Under the pieces are notes generated by a model, which was given only the letters and a program-made list of their open reading frames with translations, was not told the origin of the DNA and did not search any database. Positions 1-13,100 of a stretch of DNA of 64,000 bases are shown piece after piece. Origin of the DNA: Cryphonectria parasitica EP155 (Eukaryota; Ascomycota; Sordariomycetes; Diaporthales; Cryphonectriaceae). The DNA lies in assembly GCF_011745365.1 (NCBI RefSeq), contig NW_024468912.1, positions 2,232,001 through 2,296,000 on the forward strand, given 5' to 3'. Each line of letters starts with the position of its first letter. Within the stretch, counting starts at the first letter, position 1. Made by a program: the position numbers and the translations under genes.

Positions 1-3000
1 CGAGCCTCAACACAATCCCTTTGATACATCTCTGCATTGAAAAGTCAGCGACGCTGCGGAGTCAATCTGAGCAGGGTCTATTTAAGCAGCAGAGACAGCC
101 TTCTCTCTGCATCAGGGAATGAGTAAAGTTGCAACTAATCCTAGAGAGGCAGCTGTTCTGCGGTCTAGGGTGTGGGGCGAGAACACATCGTGCTACTCAG
201 AACCAACAGGACTCCGGAGGTGGCCATCTGCTACTTGAAAGTGACAGCACCAGCCGCAGCCGTCTTACCACGGCCGCAGGCCAGGCCGTCTCGTAAGTAT
301 TGGTTGGGTGGTAAAGAGCCGCTTACTCCGGCCTCCCTACGAGGCCCCTCGTTCTGTGGGACTCGCACCTCCGTTGCGCTGACAAGGATACTCATCTGTC
401 GAAACAACGGTACGAGGTACTTGGTACGCCACACCACAATTAGTTGCATGGGCATACATGCAAGAGCTGCAGGACAGACTCTGTGTGTGCTCTGACGCAG
501 GACAGATTGTGTGTGTGCCTGACGCGGGTCGGGCTGCTGCTGGTGGGATGACCGCTTCCCGAGCCCTCCTCGCCCCAGCATCCTGGGGGATTGATCTCCC
601 AGCTCTTGGGCTCTCACAAGCGTTGGGCGATGACATCTGCATTCTCTGTCAAGAACGCGGAGTTTATCACCGCCTCCCATAGCAGGAGCAAAAGGACCTA
701 TGTAGACCTGGCTGTCTGCCAAACCGTATCCCGTGGCTGAGGGGTAAATCGCACCGCCACAACGACGGTGCGCCATCATGAACTGCAAGTGTTCGGGTCC
801 TGTAGCGTCAATGTTGAGATGACTTGCTCGGTGTAATGGGTGAGACGGGAGACTCGCCGGCTGCAAGGTCTGATCCAAAGGCTTGAATTGTTGTAGGTGC
901 GAGACCCACGCCAGATTTGAATCCGGAGCTGCTCCAGGAAATGTGGAGGCCGGGACCCATTGTGCTTCACTGTCATCAAGGACCCCTTTGCGCCTACTTC
1001 AGCTCTTGGAGAGGTACTATTGTAAAAGCGGTCGCGCTGTGGTCTACGGGAAGGATTGCCCGAGAGCAGAGTCTAGAAAACAACGAAACCTTGATAAAAA
1101 GAGGCTAGGAAAAGGCTGGATCGTCATCCCGGATACTGAATGGCTGAGCATCCCATCCCCAATTGAGCCCCGAGGCGCAAGAGTCAACCACGTGGGAAAT
1201 TGCTCAGCAGGTCATCGCGACCCTCAGGAGATAATCATGAGTTGTCCGCCATTGAATGGAGCCGTGTTTCTCAGACATTTATTTTAGGGGCACTGGATAA
1301 GCAGGAAAACAAAGCGCCACCGTAGCCGAAGCTGCCAATATCGGGCGATCACAACGGTTGGGGGGGCCTGGGGGGCCAGATTCCCAAATATGTGTGCCAA
1401 GTGGCGTTTGGTACTCTGCAGTCAGATACGAATTCGGAATGCCGTGACTACCATGGTGGGCTACAAATTTACCCCGCGTGGTCGGCGCCAGGAAACTCTC
1501 CGCCCAATGGACGGTCCCTTCTTCACCAATGCACATTACTCAGATCTTTTTGAGAGCTGTCAGCATGTCAGGGACTCAATGTACTGATGGCTGTCTGTTT
1601 CATCCTGTCGTTCGTCCGTACATTTCTGCATCTGGCCAGCAGTCAAAGAGCGGCTGACCGTGCACGCCAGCGCCAGCCGTGTGCCGCAAGGCATATCTAC
1701 AAAAGTCTGGGGACATTGCCCTAGGGGAAAAGGGGGAAGAGGGCTTAGAGACACTGACACCGACGGCTGCGCCAGATAAACTGCGACTCTGCGGTTACAG
1801 AGCAAATTGCACGTAATTTTGTTGCGTGACCGCTACAGGATGCGGGATCGCTAGGCGCATTTACCGCCTAGCAGAGTTAGGCACGAGTCTTGAGACGTTC
1901 TCAACAGCTCCACAACATCGTTTTCTTTTTTGCCTGTCCGTCCTGCCTCTCTAGAGTCCAGGGGTCGTCATCCAGATCCGCGAGCCACAGCAGCCGAGAA
2001 GTTTATCTCCGCTGCTGGGGACAAGGAAACGGTAGCGTGGGTATAGCGTACCGTACGTGTGCCAGCTGTCCTCCTCACCCCATGGCGGTGGGCCACCGCC
2101 GTCTCAACCGCATGCGGCAAAAATGGGTTTAGCCATGTGGGGGCGCCTAAATGATCTGTGCCCATCATGCAAGGTGTGGAGGAAACATAACCGACAGGCG
2201 GCCACAGGAGTCCATCCATCCATCCATTAGCAATACGATGTGCAGTGCTTAGTACTATGGTCGAAGCCGGCGCTCTTGCTCGTCCTGGATCGTCTGGCAG
2301 AACCCGGCGCCCTCCCCTCCTTTTCCAAGAGCACCGGGACACTGAAGCCCAAGTGCAGGTCAGCATATAAGATCAAAAGGCGCCAGCAAAGACCAAGTGT
2401 AGATTGTCATTCGTGCATTGTCACGAGGGGCGACACCATCGCAGGAGGATTCGGTGGCTGTCGGTTCGGCCTACATGTTTCAAGGATGGCTGGCTCCAGG
2501 CACGGAAGCGACCGGCCTAGGAGCGCTTTGCTCTGTTCTTCTTTCCTTTTGGCAAACTAGCCGACCACGGAGTGAATGTGAGGCAGGCGTGTTGATTACT
2601 GTATTGGAGTAACTGTGTGGTGCTAAAGTCGGAAGCATGCAGTGTACTTCCATGCTTGTACTACGGCTCAAGCTGTGCGGAGAGAGAAAGAAGGAAGGGG
2701 GGGGGGCGTTGAAAACGCCCTTCGCGAGAGGGATGGCGGCGGCGGAATGTCAGACTTTGACGTTGGCGCGTGGGTCATGAGCAATGCGATGACGCCGCCA
2801 CCAGCCAGCGCCACAAGAAACAGCGATGCACTTTGGGGGGTGGTTCAGGCGCCAGCCTGGCCGCGGCCTGGCGCCCGTTCGGAGCTGCGAGCGATACCTT
2901 ACGTCTGTGCTACCATACCATAGTCGCATGCATGTACGGTTTACTCCCGTGCTACCTGCAGCGATGCGAGTGTCTCACTACAAGATTAGTGCATACAAGG

Positions 3001-4868
3001 TACATGGCATGCGGAGAGAGAGACAAGGGCCTGAGAACCCAGAAGCCCACTGGCACCAACCCCCTGTCGCAAGGGGGGGTGTGATGTGTGTGTGTGTGTG
3101 GGAAGGGTTGGTGCCCCCCTCCAGGGGCAGGCCAGGAGCCCTGACCCACTCCCTGCGGCCCCGGAATCTGCAGCTAAGGGGAAAGCGTCATGGCGTGCGC
3201 TGCGGGCACACTCCCGATTCTGGGAGGAGTGGCGCTACATGCGGCAAGGGGTCTGACAAGGGTGGCTGTCATGTACTCGGTACGTCAATTCACCATAAGC
3301 CACAAGCCATTCCCACCCTGCATGCTGCACGAGTCGAACGTGGTGGAGGTCCTCCTCTCAGGGCCTTGTCAGCCGCCCATCCTCCTCGGGCTCCACACCC
3401 TAGTACTATAGTGCTGAGTTGAAGAGGGCGAACCCTAACCCAATCTCTGTCTGTCTCTCCCCCTCCCCTGCAAACAAGAAGGAAGAAAGAGTGCCCGGGA
3501 GAACACCGTTTTGAGGGGCGAGAGTACGCATTCCGGCAACGCGAGACACACTCAGACACATGCAGCACAAAAGCAGACCATGCTGGGCGCCTGAACCCTT
3601 GTGTCGCCGCCTCGTCCCCTACTGTCTGGATGCATTAACCCATGGGCAAACATGGGATGAAACAAACAATTCTTCCCACATCCATCCATTCTGTCCACCT
3701 GGGTGCGATTGGCCTTCGTCCCAACCACGGGAAAATAGGCTGGTGTCAGGCCTACAGGCGTGTCACCCTGCCTGCTTACCTACAGCTGTGACGGGATGAA
3801 GAGGGTTTGTTGGTCTGGCACATGACTTTCTTGCCTTTGTGAGCTGATCGACATCGAAACCTCTCCTCAGGAGAAGGAATCACTGGTAGCAGATAATGCG
3901 GGTCTGCAGAGTGATTTTGCTCCGCAGGAAAATTCTCCAGCAAAACCGGTGTACATAGTAGTAGAGTGTACACGATAGAAACCCAGTAGTACCTGAACTA
4001 GATCTGTCTGTCAATGCCTCAGATTTGCCTACAATCCACTGTGGTCTGCACATGCTGTGTCCTAAACGCGCGCTCTTGTATGTTGGTCTGGCCGGTATGC
4101 AGATGACGCCATGACGATTCGAAGAGGAGACGAGAGTTGGAAGCTGTCGCGTCTTAGTCGCTTTTGCCCGCCCAGAGAGGCAGTCCTCAAATCCCGGGAC
4201 GACATGTCGCGCCAAGATGCCACCACCGAGCTGCACACCCTACAAAATAGAAGCCATGTTTTATTTAAATTTGACTATGTAGAGCGGGAGGGAGAGAAAA
4301 GGGAAAAAATATTGTGGACAATGTGGCGGTGGAGCCTGCCCTGCCTGGGCCTGTCTTGCCCCAGAGGGCTAGGTACTACATAGTATGTATTGGGTCGAAA
4401 AGGAAGCTTGGCCCCTCCCCAAGAGAGGGCTGCTGTTAGTAGTGGCTTGGGCCCCGAAGTAGCGGGGACCTGGTCCCACCTAAAGGTGGTTGTACCAGTT
4501 CTCCCAGGATATTGGCTCTCCACTAGCGCCTAATAAGACCCCCTGGAGTGGTTGAGCAGCTGGGTAAGGGTAGTTTGGCAGCTGCGTTCTCATCTTCTCG
4601 CTTCTCCCCGTTGGCTTTTTTCTCCTCCCGCCTATCGGTCCAGGACCAGCCGCCTCAACCTTTCGTTCTTCTCTCTTCCCACCTTCGTCATCCTCATCAT
4701 CGCCCACACTCCTGCCCACCGGAAAATTCCCATGACACTTGACTGAATAGGCACACGCTCGGTCTTCGCGTTCTTTTCTTCCTTTCTTGTTCACTATCTA
4801 ACCAATCATATTTTACTCGGAGGACCTCGCTTCTGACTTGTCAGCGTCACTGTCCTGCGTCCTCCCCC
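1..4868. other. Long intergenic stretch, no gene recognised
   Basis: Open frames here are short, overlap one another on both strands, and their translations show no family motif, no hydrophobic pattern and no plausible exon chain. I see a (CCAT)n run near 2212-2227, a (GT)n run near 3085-3100, and several copies of a TAGTACTATG/TACATAGTA-like motif (near 2248, 3401, 3950, 4373). The last few hundred bases become pyrimidine-rich (4600-4800), as expected for the promoter and leader of the downstream ssn6 gene. A diverged or lineage-specific gene could be hidden here, but nothing in the sequence supports one. Confidence 0.6.
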
Positions 4869-7858
4869 ATGGCGGCACAGGCCCATCACCAGTCTCCTTC
4901 AATGCCTCTGCATCAGGCAGTCGGCGTGGCGCCTCCGCCCCCGCCTCCGGGCCCTCAATGGGCTCCCTCGCGACAGATCCTCACAATGAACGAGGCTGTC
5001 TGGGTCCAGATAGGTACGTCCAGTATACATACGGCTTCACCACGGCCCGTCTATGTCGTCGCCGGTCGCCTCACCTTTTTTTCCCCCCATGTCGGCTCCG
5101 TTGCGCGCATGCACGCATCGACTATCCAGTCGGTGCTGTCAATCAATCCAACTTCTGTAGTACCATCCACAGTCAAGGCGCTGACAGTCTCTCTAGGCAG
5201 CTTGTCGGAGCTTCTCGGTAATATCGAGGACGCCCTGTTCGCGTACGAGCAGGCTATCCGCGCGAACCCGCAATCGACCCAAGCTATGAACTCCATCAGC
5301 GCGATCTTAAGGACTCGCGAGGACTTCCCAAAGGCCATCGAATACCTCAACCAAATTCTCAAGATTGATAACTGCAACGGGGAAGCATGGGGCAGCCTGG
5401 GTCCGTATTACCTGCCCTGGGTACTTCTAGGGCTTTCAGGCACACCCTGCATTCACTGACACATTTTTGCGCAGGACACTGCTACTTGATGATGGATGAC
5501 CTCCAGCAAGCCTATGCCGCATACCAGAATGCGCTGATCAACCTGAGGAATCCAAAGGTCAGTGATATGCGGCTCTGTCGCTGCCCTTACCTTCCTATGA
5601 CCATGTGCTGACTGGCCGCCCTGTAGGAACCGAAGCTTTGGTATGGCATCGGCATTCTCTATGATCGCTACGGCTCTCTGGACCATGCGGAGGAGGCCTT
5701 TTCCCAAGTCATGCAGATGCAGCCGGACTTCGAAAAGGCCAATGAGATTTACTTTCGTCTTGGCATCATATACAAGCAGCAACAAAAGTACAACCAGAGT
5801 CTTGAGGTATGCTTGGCTTCTCCCGTGTCTTTTTCTGAGGGCATTGTTCATTAACTTGTGCGCAGTGTTTCAAGTACATTGTCAACTCACCGCCGCCCCC
5901 ATTGACCGAGGAGGACATCTGGTTCCAGATTGGTCATGTTCATGAGCAGCAGAAGGACTTTGATAGCGCTAAGAACGCTTACCAGCGTGTGCTAGACAGA
6001 GATCCTAACCATGCTAAGGTTTTGCAGCAGTTGGGCTGGCTGCATCACCAGCAGAGCAATAGCTTTGCAAGTCAGGAGAAGGCCATCGAGTTTCTCGAAA
6101 AGTCTGTCGCTGCCGGTAAGTGCTTGCTTGTGTTCGGTTGTCAGATGCCCCCCTCCCATGCGTACTGACATGGCCAAATAGACAATAGTGATGCTCAGAG
6201 CTGGTATCTCCTCGGCCGGTGCTACATGTCGCAGCAGAAGTACCCCAAGGCGTATGAGGCCTATCAGCAAGCAGTCTACCGGGACGGCCGCAATCCCACT
6301 TTCTGGTGCTCGATCGGAGTTCTCTACTATCAGATCAACCAGTATCGGGATGCACTGGATGCGTACTCCCGAGCAATCCGCCTGAATCCTTTCATCTCCG
6401 AAGTCTGGTATGATCTGGGCACATTGGTAAGTTCGTGCAGTCCTAATAGCCATATGAGCGGTAGACTGACCAAAATTTCAGTATGAGAGCTGCAACAATC
6501 AGATCAACGACGCCCTGGATGCCTACCAGAGAGCGGCTGAGCTGGACCCAACCAATCCTCATATCAAGGCAAGGCTCCAGCTCCTGAGAAACGGCCAGGC
6601 GAATGGCGCCGGTGCTGCTCCAATGCCGACGGACGTCCATCCCCAGGCGTACCAGCAGCAGGGTGCTATTGGACCCCCAGGCCCGAACTGGTCAAACTCG
6701 GGCCCCGCTCCCCAGCATACCCAGCCGCCTCCAGGTCCGCCTCCTGGGCCTTCGGGCAATTGGCGGCTCGCTGAAGTGAACCCTCCGCCCCAGCCGCCCA
6801 ATCCTTATGAGCAAAGAGCCGAGCCTTTCCGGGGACCGGCTCCTGGGTCGCTACCCCGTCAGCCAAGCCCACGCCAGGAACAGCAGATGCGGCAGTACTC
6901 GGACCCAACTCGCTCAGCTGGACCCGGAGGGCCACCCGGCCCGGCAGGCCCAGCAGGAGGTCCAGGAGGCCCACCGGGTCCAGTAGGTCCAGCAGGGCCG
7001 GGAGGCCCAATGCTGAGAGCGCGGTCGCCGCCTTCTCTCCATTACGCGCCGCCTCCACCCCAACATCAACAGCCTCTCCCGCCCTCGTCGGGACCACCTC
7101 GCATTGCGAATCCCAACTACAATGGGCCGACGCCAACCTCTGCCACCGCACCTCCCGGGCCGCCTCCGACAAATGGTGTGAATGGGCCACCGCCAGGCTC
7201 TAATACGATGATGACGTACCGGCCTAACAGCCCGCGCGGTGATCTTCGCCCGATGCATGACAATCGCATGCCCTCTCCAAAGTCGGCGTATCCTCAACAC
7301 CAACCCCCCTACCCCCCTCACCAGGAGCAAGCTGGCCCAAGCGGCCATGAGTCTGGTGGGCCGCCGCCGCCTCCTCCCCAGACAGCTGCTGCTGCTGCCG
7401 AGGCTGCCTTGCACCGCGGTGAGCATGACACCCGGCCACCCTCTGTCGGTCCCAAGCGGCTCCGTGAGTGGGAGGACGAGTCTTCCTCCAAGAAGGCCCG
7501 GCCCTCGACACCGACTCGGACTGATTCCTACCGCCGTGAATCATCTGAGCACCACCGCATGGACGAGCCACGTCGCATGGATTACCACCCTTCAGAGGCA
7601 GCGCATCACCCTCCCACGCATGGCATGCCTGGCCAACTGCCTCCCATGCAGGGACCGCCGCCGCCGCCACCTCCTCCACAAGCCCACGAGCCAGAGCGGG
7701 CTGCTAGGAAGATGGACATCGACGAGGAGTATGACGACAGCGGTGAAGATGAGAAAAAGATTCTCCCTACTGCTTCCGGCCCAGGCTCTTCGTCGGGTGA
7801 GCTGAAGAATACATCGCCCACAGGCATGATGTCGAATGGTGGGCCAAAAGTTGAGTAG
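4869..7858 (+). CDS. ssn6: General transcriptional corepressor Ssn6/Cyc8 (TPR protein)
   Basis: Orthologue of yeast Cyc8/Ssn6 (Neurospora rcm-1), the TPR partner of Tup1 in the nuclear corepressor that represses many promoters. Proposed exons: 4869-5013, 5197-5400, 5475-5557, 5627-5806, 5866-6115, 6182-6426, 6482-7858, giving 827 aa. Residues about 40-408 form roughly ten tetratricopeptide repeats (for example AFAYEQAIRANP-like and AYQQAVYRDGRNP units), unbroken across all six introns. The rest is low-complexity Pro/Gly/Gln, including a collagen-like Gly-X-Y stretch (about 515-546), then the conserved KRLREWEDESSSKKARPS region and an acidic MDIDEEYDDSGEDE tail. The ATG chosen is the first in frame; a second at 4986 just before the TPRs is possible. 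Intron 1 is a multiple of three with no stop. The donor of intron 2 is the weak GTCCGT. The TPR identification is certain; exact ends of introns rest on frame and motif continuity. Confidence 0.95.
6916..7011 (+). repeat. Collagen-like Gly-X-Y coding repeat inside ssn6
   Basis: About 32 codons encode Gly-Pro-Pro, Gly-Pro-Ala and similar triplets with Gly at nearly every third position, plus Gly-Gly interruptions. It lies in the disordered C-terminal half of the corepressor, well after the TPRs. The DNA is a degenerate GGNCCN repeat, prone to slippage. Confidence 0.8.
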
Positions 7859-8810
7859 TTCCCACGATCTTGGCACAAACCTTTATCTTTCTTGGAAGTG
7901 AATTCTTGACTCTCACTTTGGTTTCTTTTCTTTTCCTTTCTTTTCTCTTTCTCTCTTCCCATCGGCGCCTTCATGGCAAGCAATCACAGGGATGTTGTTT
8001 TTTGTTGTAAATCCCGTATCAAACCCGAGACCTTCTTTCTGTTGTCGTGCTTTTGTTTTTGTCGTCAGTGCAGCTCTTTGGTTTACGGTATACCTGTCTG
8101 CGCGTGCTTATGCAATGAGATTCGAATTGCGCGTCTGTCTGTTCAATTTCATGGCAAAGGTGGAGAAATGTGGACGAGAAAAGACGGCAGAAGGCGATTT
8201 GGTGGAATACACAGCCAGACTAATCTAAAAGGCTTACGATGGCGCCACGTGTAACGACGGGAATAGGAAGGGCTCGAATCCTGACCAATTCAGTTTCCTC
8301 GATGCCACCCTTGAATACGTATGGGCGGAATAGCGATGAATTTGCCTTTATGGCCCTTGACTTGGTTTCAGTTCACGCGCAAAAGTGGTAGCTCCTGTAT
8401 CCAGGGTATCTGGACAGACGTTTATAACTTTATTGATCAATCGACATGCTGCGCAAATCAACCCGGTTCCCATCAGAACATCATGATGAGAAGAGAACTT
8501 CGGTGTTGTAGTTAGTTGTAGTGTACAAGTCGCCCAACGACCATACTCGCGAAACACCACCTGGATTCCCGGCCGTTTTCGAATCCTAGAAGTTGGTACC
8601 CTATCGATTGAGAGTGCCGAGAAGTCGAAGAAAAGCCTGCGGCGGGCCCCCTTTTCCTCCATCTTTTCTGGTATCTTGTTCATAAACCCACATAAGCCGG
8701 CCAACCACGGCCAGAGAATCCCGCAACAATTACGCCCAGTAGCTGTGTTACATGACAGTACTACCCTCCCTTGTGTTGCCTTCCCTCCCAGAGGTAACAG
8801 GTATAGCAGA
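7859..8810. other. Intergenic, convergent 3' ends
   Basis: Lies between the stop of ssn6 and the stop of the TMEM115-like gene on the opposite strand, so it holds two 3' untranslated regions. T-rich tracts at 7920-7960 and 8030-8070 could be part of the ssn6 3' processing region. I see no gene. Confidence 0.6.
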
Positions 8811-10121
8811 CTATGCCTCGCTCTTCTCGCTGCCGTCATGCTCAGGGTTATAACTCGTTTCGCCCAGCATCCCATCGCCCGGCCTCGAGGTCATGGCTGT
8901 CTGGCTGTTCGCCGGCTGCGTCTGTACCGTGGGCCCTGTCGTCGCGGGCGGAGGGACAGCCGTGGCGGCCGGCGGTGGGGGCGCAGGGGAAACGGAGGAG
9001 AAGCCGGCATTACCGGCTGCAGCACTGATACCTGCGCGTCCAGCGGTGGCGGCATGTAGCCTCTGGTCGAGGGCCTTGAGAGCCAACGCCCTTCTCCTCT
9101 CGGCCTCAGCTCTTGCGCTGCCCGGGGCTGCGTTGCGGTGGGTGTGCTGGTAGGCACCGGGCCCACCGGCGGCGGCAGAGACCTCGGCGGACGAGAAGGG
9201 TGTGCACAGGCGCATGGCAACGAGCACGTTGAACACCTGGTCGGCGATGGCGGCGACAAGCGGCTTGGCAGGGCCGGGAAAGAACTCTGCGAAGGCGAAG
9301 GTCTCGGATGCATCGCCGCGGAGTGAGTAGGGCGTCTGTGAGGAGTCGAGGTCGGGGAAGACGGTCTTGTAGAATCGCAGGTAGGTCCAGCTGGTCAGGA
9401 AGCCGAAGATGGCGAGAAGGAACGAGGCGATGGTCAGGAGCGGCGTGAGCGAGAGGATCAGGACCAGGCCGAGGTAGAGGAGCGGAAAGCGCGGCACACG
9501 GAGGGAGAATATTCCACGAAAGAGGGTGACGGTGTGGGCTGGCACGAGCTGGCTGAAGGCGACGAGGAAACTGATCTGCAAAGGAATGGTGCCAGCAATG
9601 GTGGTAAGTCTGGGAAATGCAATGCAGAGTTAGCTTGAGGCTGGCTGGACCAGGTCTTTTTCATTTTCTCTTCTTCTTTTCTTTTTGGACAGAGACGAGA
9701 CAAAAAAAAAAAAAAGGGGGGGGGGGTAAGTTCCAAAGACGCACGTCCAGGTCTCATTACGAGTGAAAGTGAAGAATATGATCATCATGCCGAAGCATAA
9801 TGTGTTGGGCACAAGGGCAGCGACAAGGAGGAACTTGGCAAATTCCCTCGAGGACCAGGCCCTCTCCAGATACCTCCCGCCCTGGTACAGAGTCAGGGCG
9901 GCAATGGTCAGAGTGAAGACATTGCTCTCGACCAGCGTGGTGGTGATGAAGGTCCAGGGGTAGATGAGAGACAGCTGTGGGATGAGGTTCAGATAAGGGA
10001 TGACGATCTCGGAGTTTGCTGTCCATTGCTTGTAGCGGATGGCAGCACTCAAGATGCTCTGCAAGCCCAGGGTGATGAGCACAATGCGTGTGACAGGCGG
10101 GATGTTTATTCTTGGAGGCAT
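8811..10121 (-). CDS. TMEM115-like (DUF1751) rhomboid-fold integral membrane protein
   Basis: Two exons, 10121-9745 and 9609-8811, joined in frame to give 391 aa. The first 280 residues carry about six hydrophobic segments (for example around TRIVLITLGLQSIL, LYPWTFITT-like, FLLVAALVPNTLCFG and GLVLILSLTPLLTIA), followed by a polar, Ala/Pro-rich disordered tail. The pattern, including an N-terminal half with YPWTFITT and GGRYLERAWSS, matches the TMEM115/DUF1751 family (yeast YOL107W), multi-pass Golgi/ER proteins with a rhomboid-like fold. No rhomboid catalytic Ser/His pair is evident, so I infer a non-proteolytic role in secretory-pathway traffic. Intron 1 uses GTGCGT...CAG and contains a run of about 14 A followed by 11 G (plus-strand view). 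Family membership is judged from sequence pattern, not from a search. Confidence 0.85.
9702..9726. repeat. Homopolymer A14 then G11 in an intron
   Basis: Plus-strand run of about 14 A followed directly by 11 G, wholly within the intron of the TMEM115-like gene (polyC-polyT on the coding strand). Length may vary between reads or strains. Confidence 0.85.
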
Positions 10122-13100
10122 CTTGGTAGCAACAGCAGCAGCAGCAGCACTGTTTGTGGAGAGAAGGTTGGGTTGATGCGCCTCGGGGGGCTGCTGAGCT
10201 CGAGGTGAGGCTCCCTGGGGTGGGTTTGAAGGTTGAAGGTCGTGATACTATTTGGATGCGACAGGTCCCTTGTTGGCTTGTGTCCTGTTCGGTGACCCCC
10301 GTGCAGCAGCAGCAGCGCGGTGCAGTACTGTGTCATTGTGCAGGGGTGTCATTACGCACCTGTGTTGCTACTGTAGGAGCTCTAACCCGGCAGCCAACAC
10401 CAGTGGTCTGTGCACGGACCAGTGCGAACCCAGACACTGACACGACTTGAAACTTCGACTGCACACAAGTCCAACTGTCCAATACTAGGGTAGTAGGCTG
10501 ACCCAACAAAGCATTCCCAAATAAGAGCTATTATGTCGGGGGCCGGGAATGGCACATCCAGCACCGGCCACCCCATGGCTTGATCACCTTCTTTTGTCAT
10601 CAAGTCAAGTGTCATGCGCAAGAGGAAGAGCCTCAGCAAACAGCAGTACTTACTTTAGTTACGGGCTGCTGGGGTATAGGGTTTACAGCACAAGTGATGG
10701 CAGTGATCATCAGCTGGTCGGATCCGCCAGCATGGCCTGCACCCACTTTATAAAGATTATCGTCAACAACCTTACCCACGGCTTCAAAGTATGTACTGTA
10801 TCTCTACTTTCCTGTTCCCTTCCTGGAAGAAGGATCCTCGGGGGGGGGGGGGCCAGAGTGGACGACGCGCCCACTGGGGATTAGACGCCCACCTGTCTGC
10901 GACCTTCACCGTTAGCGCGCACTTGCGGCGATCATCCACACGCGCAGAAACACTAATGGGTCGTGGCCAGGCGCTGTTGCCGACGGATCAGCACCAGGTC
11001 GATGATGCTCTGAAGGGGTGGTTGTTGGGACGGGCGCGCTGCATATGTACGCCACACCCCGCCGTGCCACGCCGTACAGCATGTTTCAAGTGTTGTATAT
11101 ACATAGCACTATGTATAAGTATGTATGGGATGCACACACTCTCACATGTACCTCCCTCCGCTACTTACTATAGTACCATAAGCCACTCCTCTGCATCCGC
11201 AGGAACCCTCAACCCCCCCCCCCCCTTTTGAGACAGGATCTCGGACTATTATTCTCGGCGGACGGGGTGGGACGGACGTTGTACCAATAATTTGAGCCCA
11301 ATGAGATTACGCGGGTGTAGATCGAAAGGGTCCCCGGAACCGAACACCATCGAACAGGCACCCTTGCAGATTTGCGTATGTGCCACCCGCGACAGACCCC
11401 TGGGGTGGCCTGGGCCCAGCCCTGATAATCGCGGAAGGCGAATCATCTGCAGCCTCTCGTTCAATTCCTATGCTTCTCTGGAGTACTCGAGAAGCGGGCC
11501 CCCAGTCGGTCCACCTCACACCCCCTTTCGCTGCTCTGGGAATGCGGATGACTACAGACAGGATGAGAGAAGGAAGAAGGAAAAAAGAAGGAAAAAAGAG
11601 AGACCTCAGCAGATGCGAGGCGTCTTCTTAGTCACTCATATTCTTCTTGTCCTTGTCCCGCGAGAGTGCAGGGCAGCAGAGAATGGCCCGGCTGGCAGAA
11701 AGCCGGGGGCGGGCCTGCTGACAGACGAGGCGGCAGCAGAGAAGTAAGGCGCAGCATCTTGTCGCGATGGCGTGACACGGCATTGTGCATGTCAGGGTCT
11801 TATGGCAAAACCGCACAACAAAAACAAACATTGTCGACGGCGGCAGCGACCACAACGAAACTCAATCGCTGTGCTCCTGATGCGGTCTGGCGGACAACCC
11901 GATGACGAACACTTAAGCTTGTGGGAGCCGAGATCGCCCCTGCCCTGGGGATTCATAGGTAGACCGGGGCTATGAATACAGCACAACAGCCCCCATCCCC
12001 GCAAGCGACCACTGGCCGTGGCTGCAAAATTTGGTCTGTCAGCTGCAATATCCGTTACAATGCACGGGCATTGAACTGCATTTCGGAGGAGAGCAGCTGT
12101 GGATTTTCTCGGGAGAAACGGAGATGGGAGGCATTACGATCTGTCATGAACCTACTGCGGCCTCTCTCTCTCTCTCTGTCTCTACACATCATTCTCCCCT
12201 CCTCCCCCGCCAGGCTTCTTGAAGCGGAGTAGCAGACAAAAGATGGATGAATCAATAGCAAGAGCGCGCACGGCCAAGAACTCTCTTTCTCTAGACAGCA
12301 GGGCTGATTCGTGAGACGGCAGCCGTCAACTCTCAGCCGTGCTGACATACGGGGCCCGGCGATCGATTTGGCCAGCCAGGTTACTACCATGTGTGCTGGG
12401 GTGTGACCTTGGTCAGGGGTCCGCGACTCAGGCCTCACACACACACACACACACACACACCACAAACACACACAGCTCCCGCCCTCACCTCGAATTATGG
12501 GGTGCGAACCAGCAAAGTTCTCGCAGCCAGCACTCCAGAAGCCCGCCACACGGTAGGTAAAAAGTTGTTCGTACCCGGTCAAATCCAGACCGTCCTGCAC
12601 TGGATGAACAGGGCCCAGAATGAAGCAGAACATTGCCTGCGCTGGGAGGGCCGTGGCGTATCCATACCCCTTGATACTCGGTGCCATCCCGTGGTTGCCA
12701 CCAACGCTGTCCGACGTCAAAAGGCGGCAGCGGGTAGGGGGGCGGTCAGATGCAGCAGGCGTTAGCCGGCGACCACGCGATGATGTAGTATGTCGAGTGG
12801 CAGCCTAGAGGATTTATGAAACGGATCAAAAGGGGACATGTTGCAAATGCATATCTGTCTTGTCTGTCCCATTAGGCTGTCTATTTGATCATGCACTATG
12901 GTATGTGTGTATTCATACACACAAACACACGTCGATGCAATCCTGGCCAGCTTGGTTGTCCATCCTGACCACCCTGGCAGCTTGTGGAATTGGAAAGGAT
13001 GGTGGGGACTGGCTGGTAATGGGCAAGCCTCTCCCAAAGGAAGGAGGGGATGCTTGCCCTCTCCTCTCCTCAAGCAGCCATTGGAGGGGACAACTGGTGA

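Noticed and set aside
231..878. 215-codon minus-strand ORF
   Set aside because: Overlaps several other ORFs on both strands, has no motif or exon partners, and looks like chance in GC-rich DNA.
2826..3422. 198-codon plus-strand ORF in gene-free DNA
   Set aside because: Contains a GT repeat, low complexity and no recognisable motif.
8265..8295. GGCTCGAATCC resembling a tRNA T-arm
   Set aside because: No matching D-arm, anticodon arm or acceptor stem upstream.
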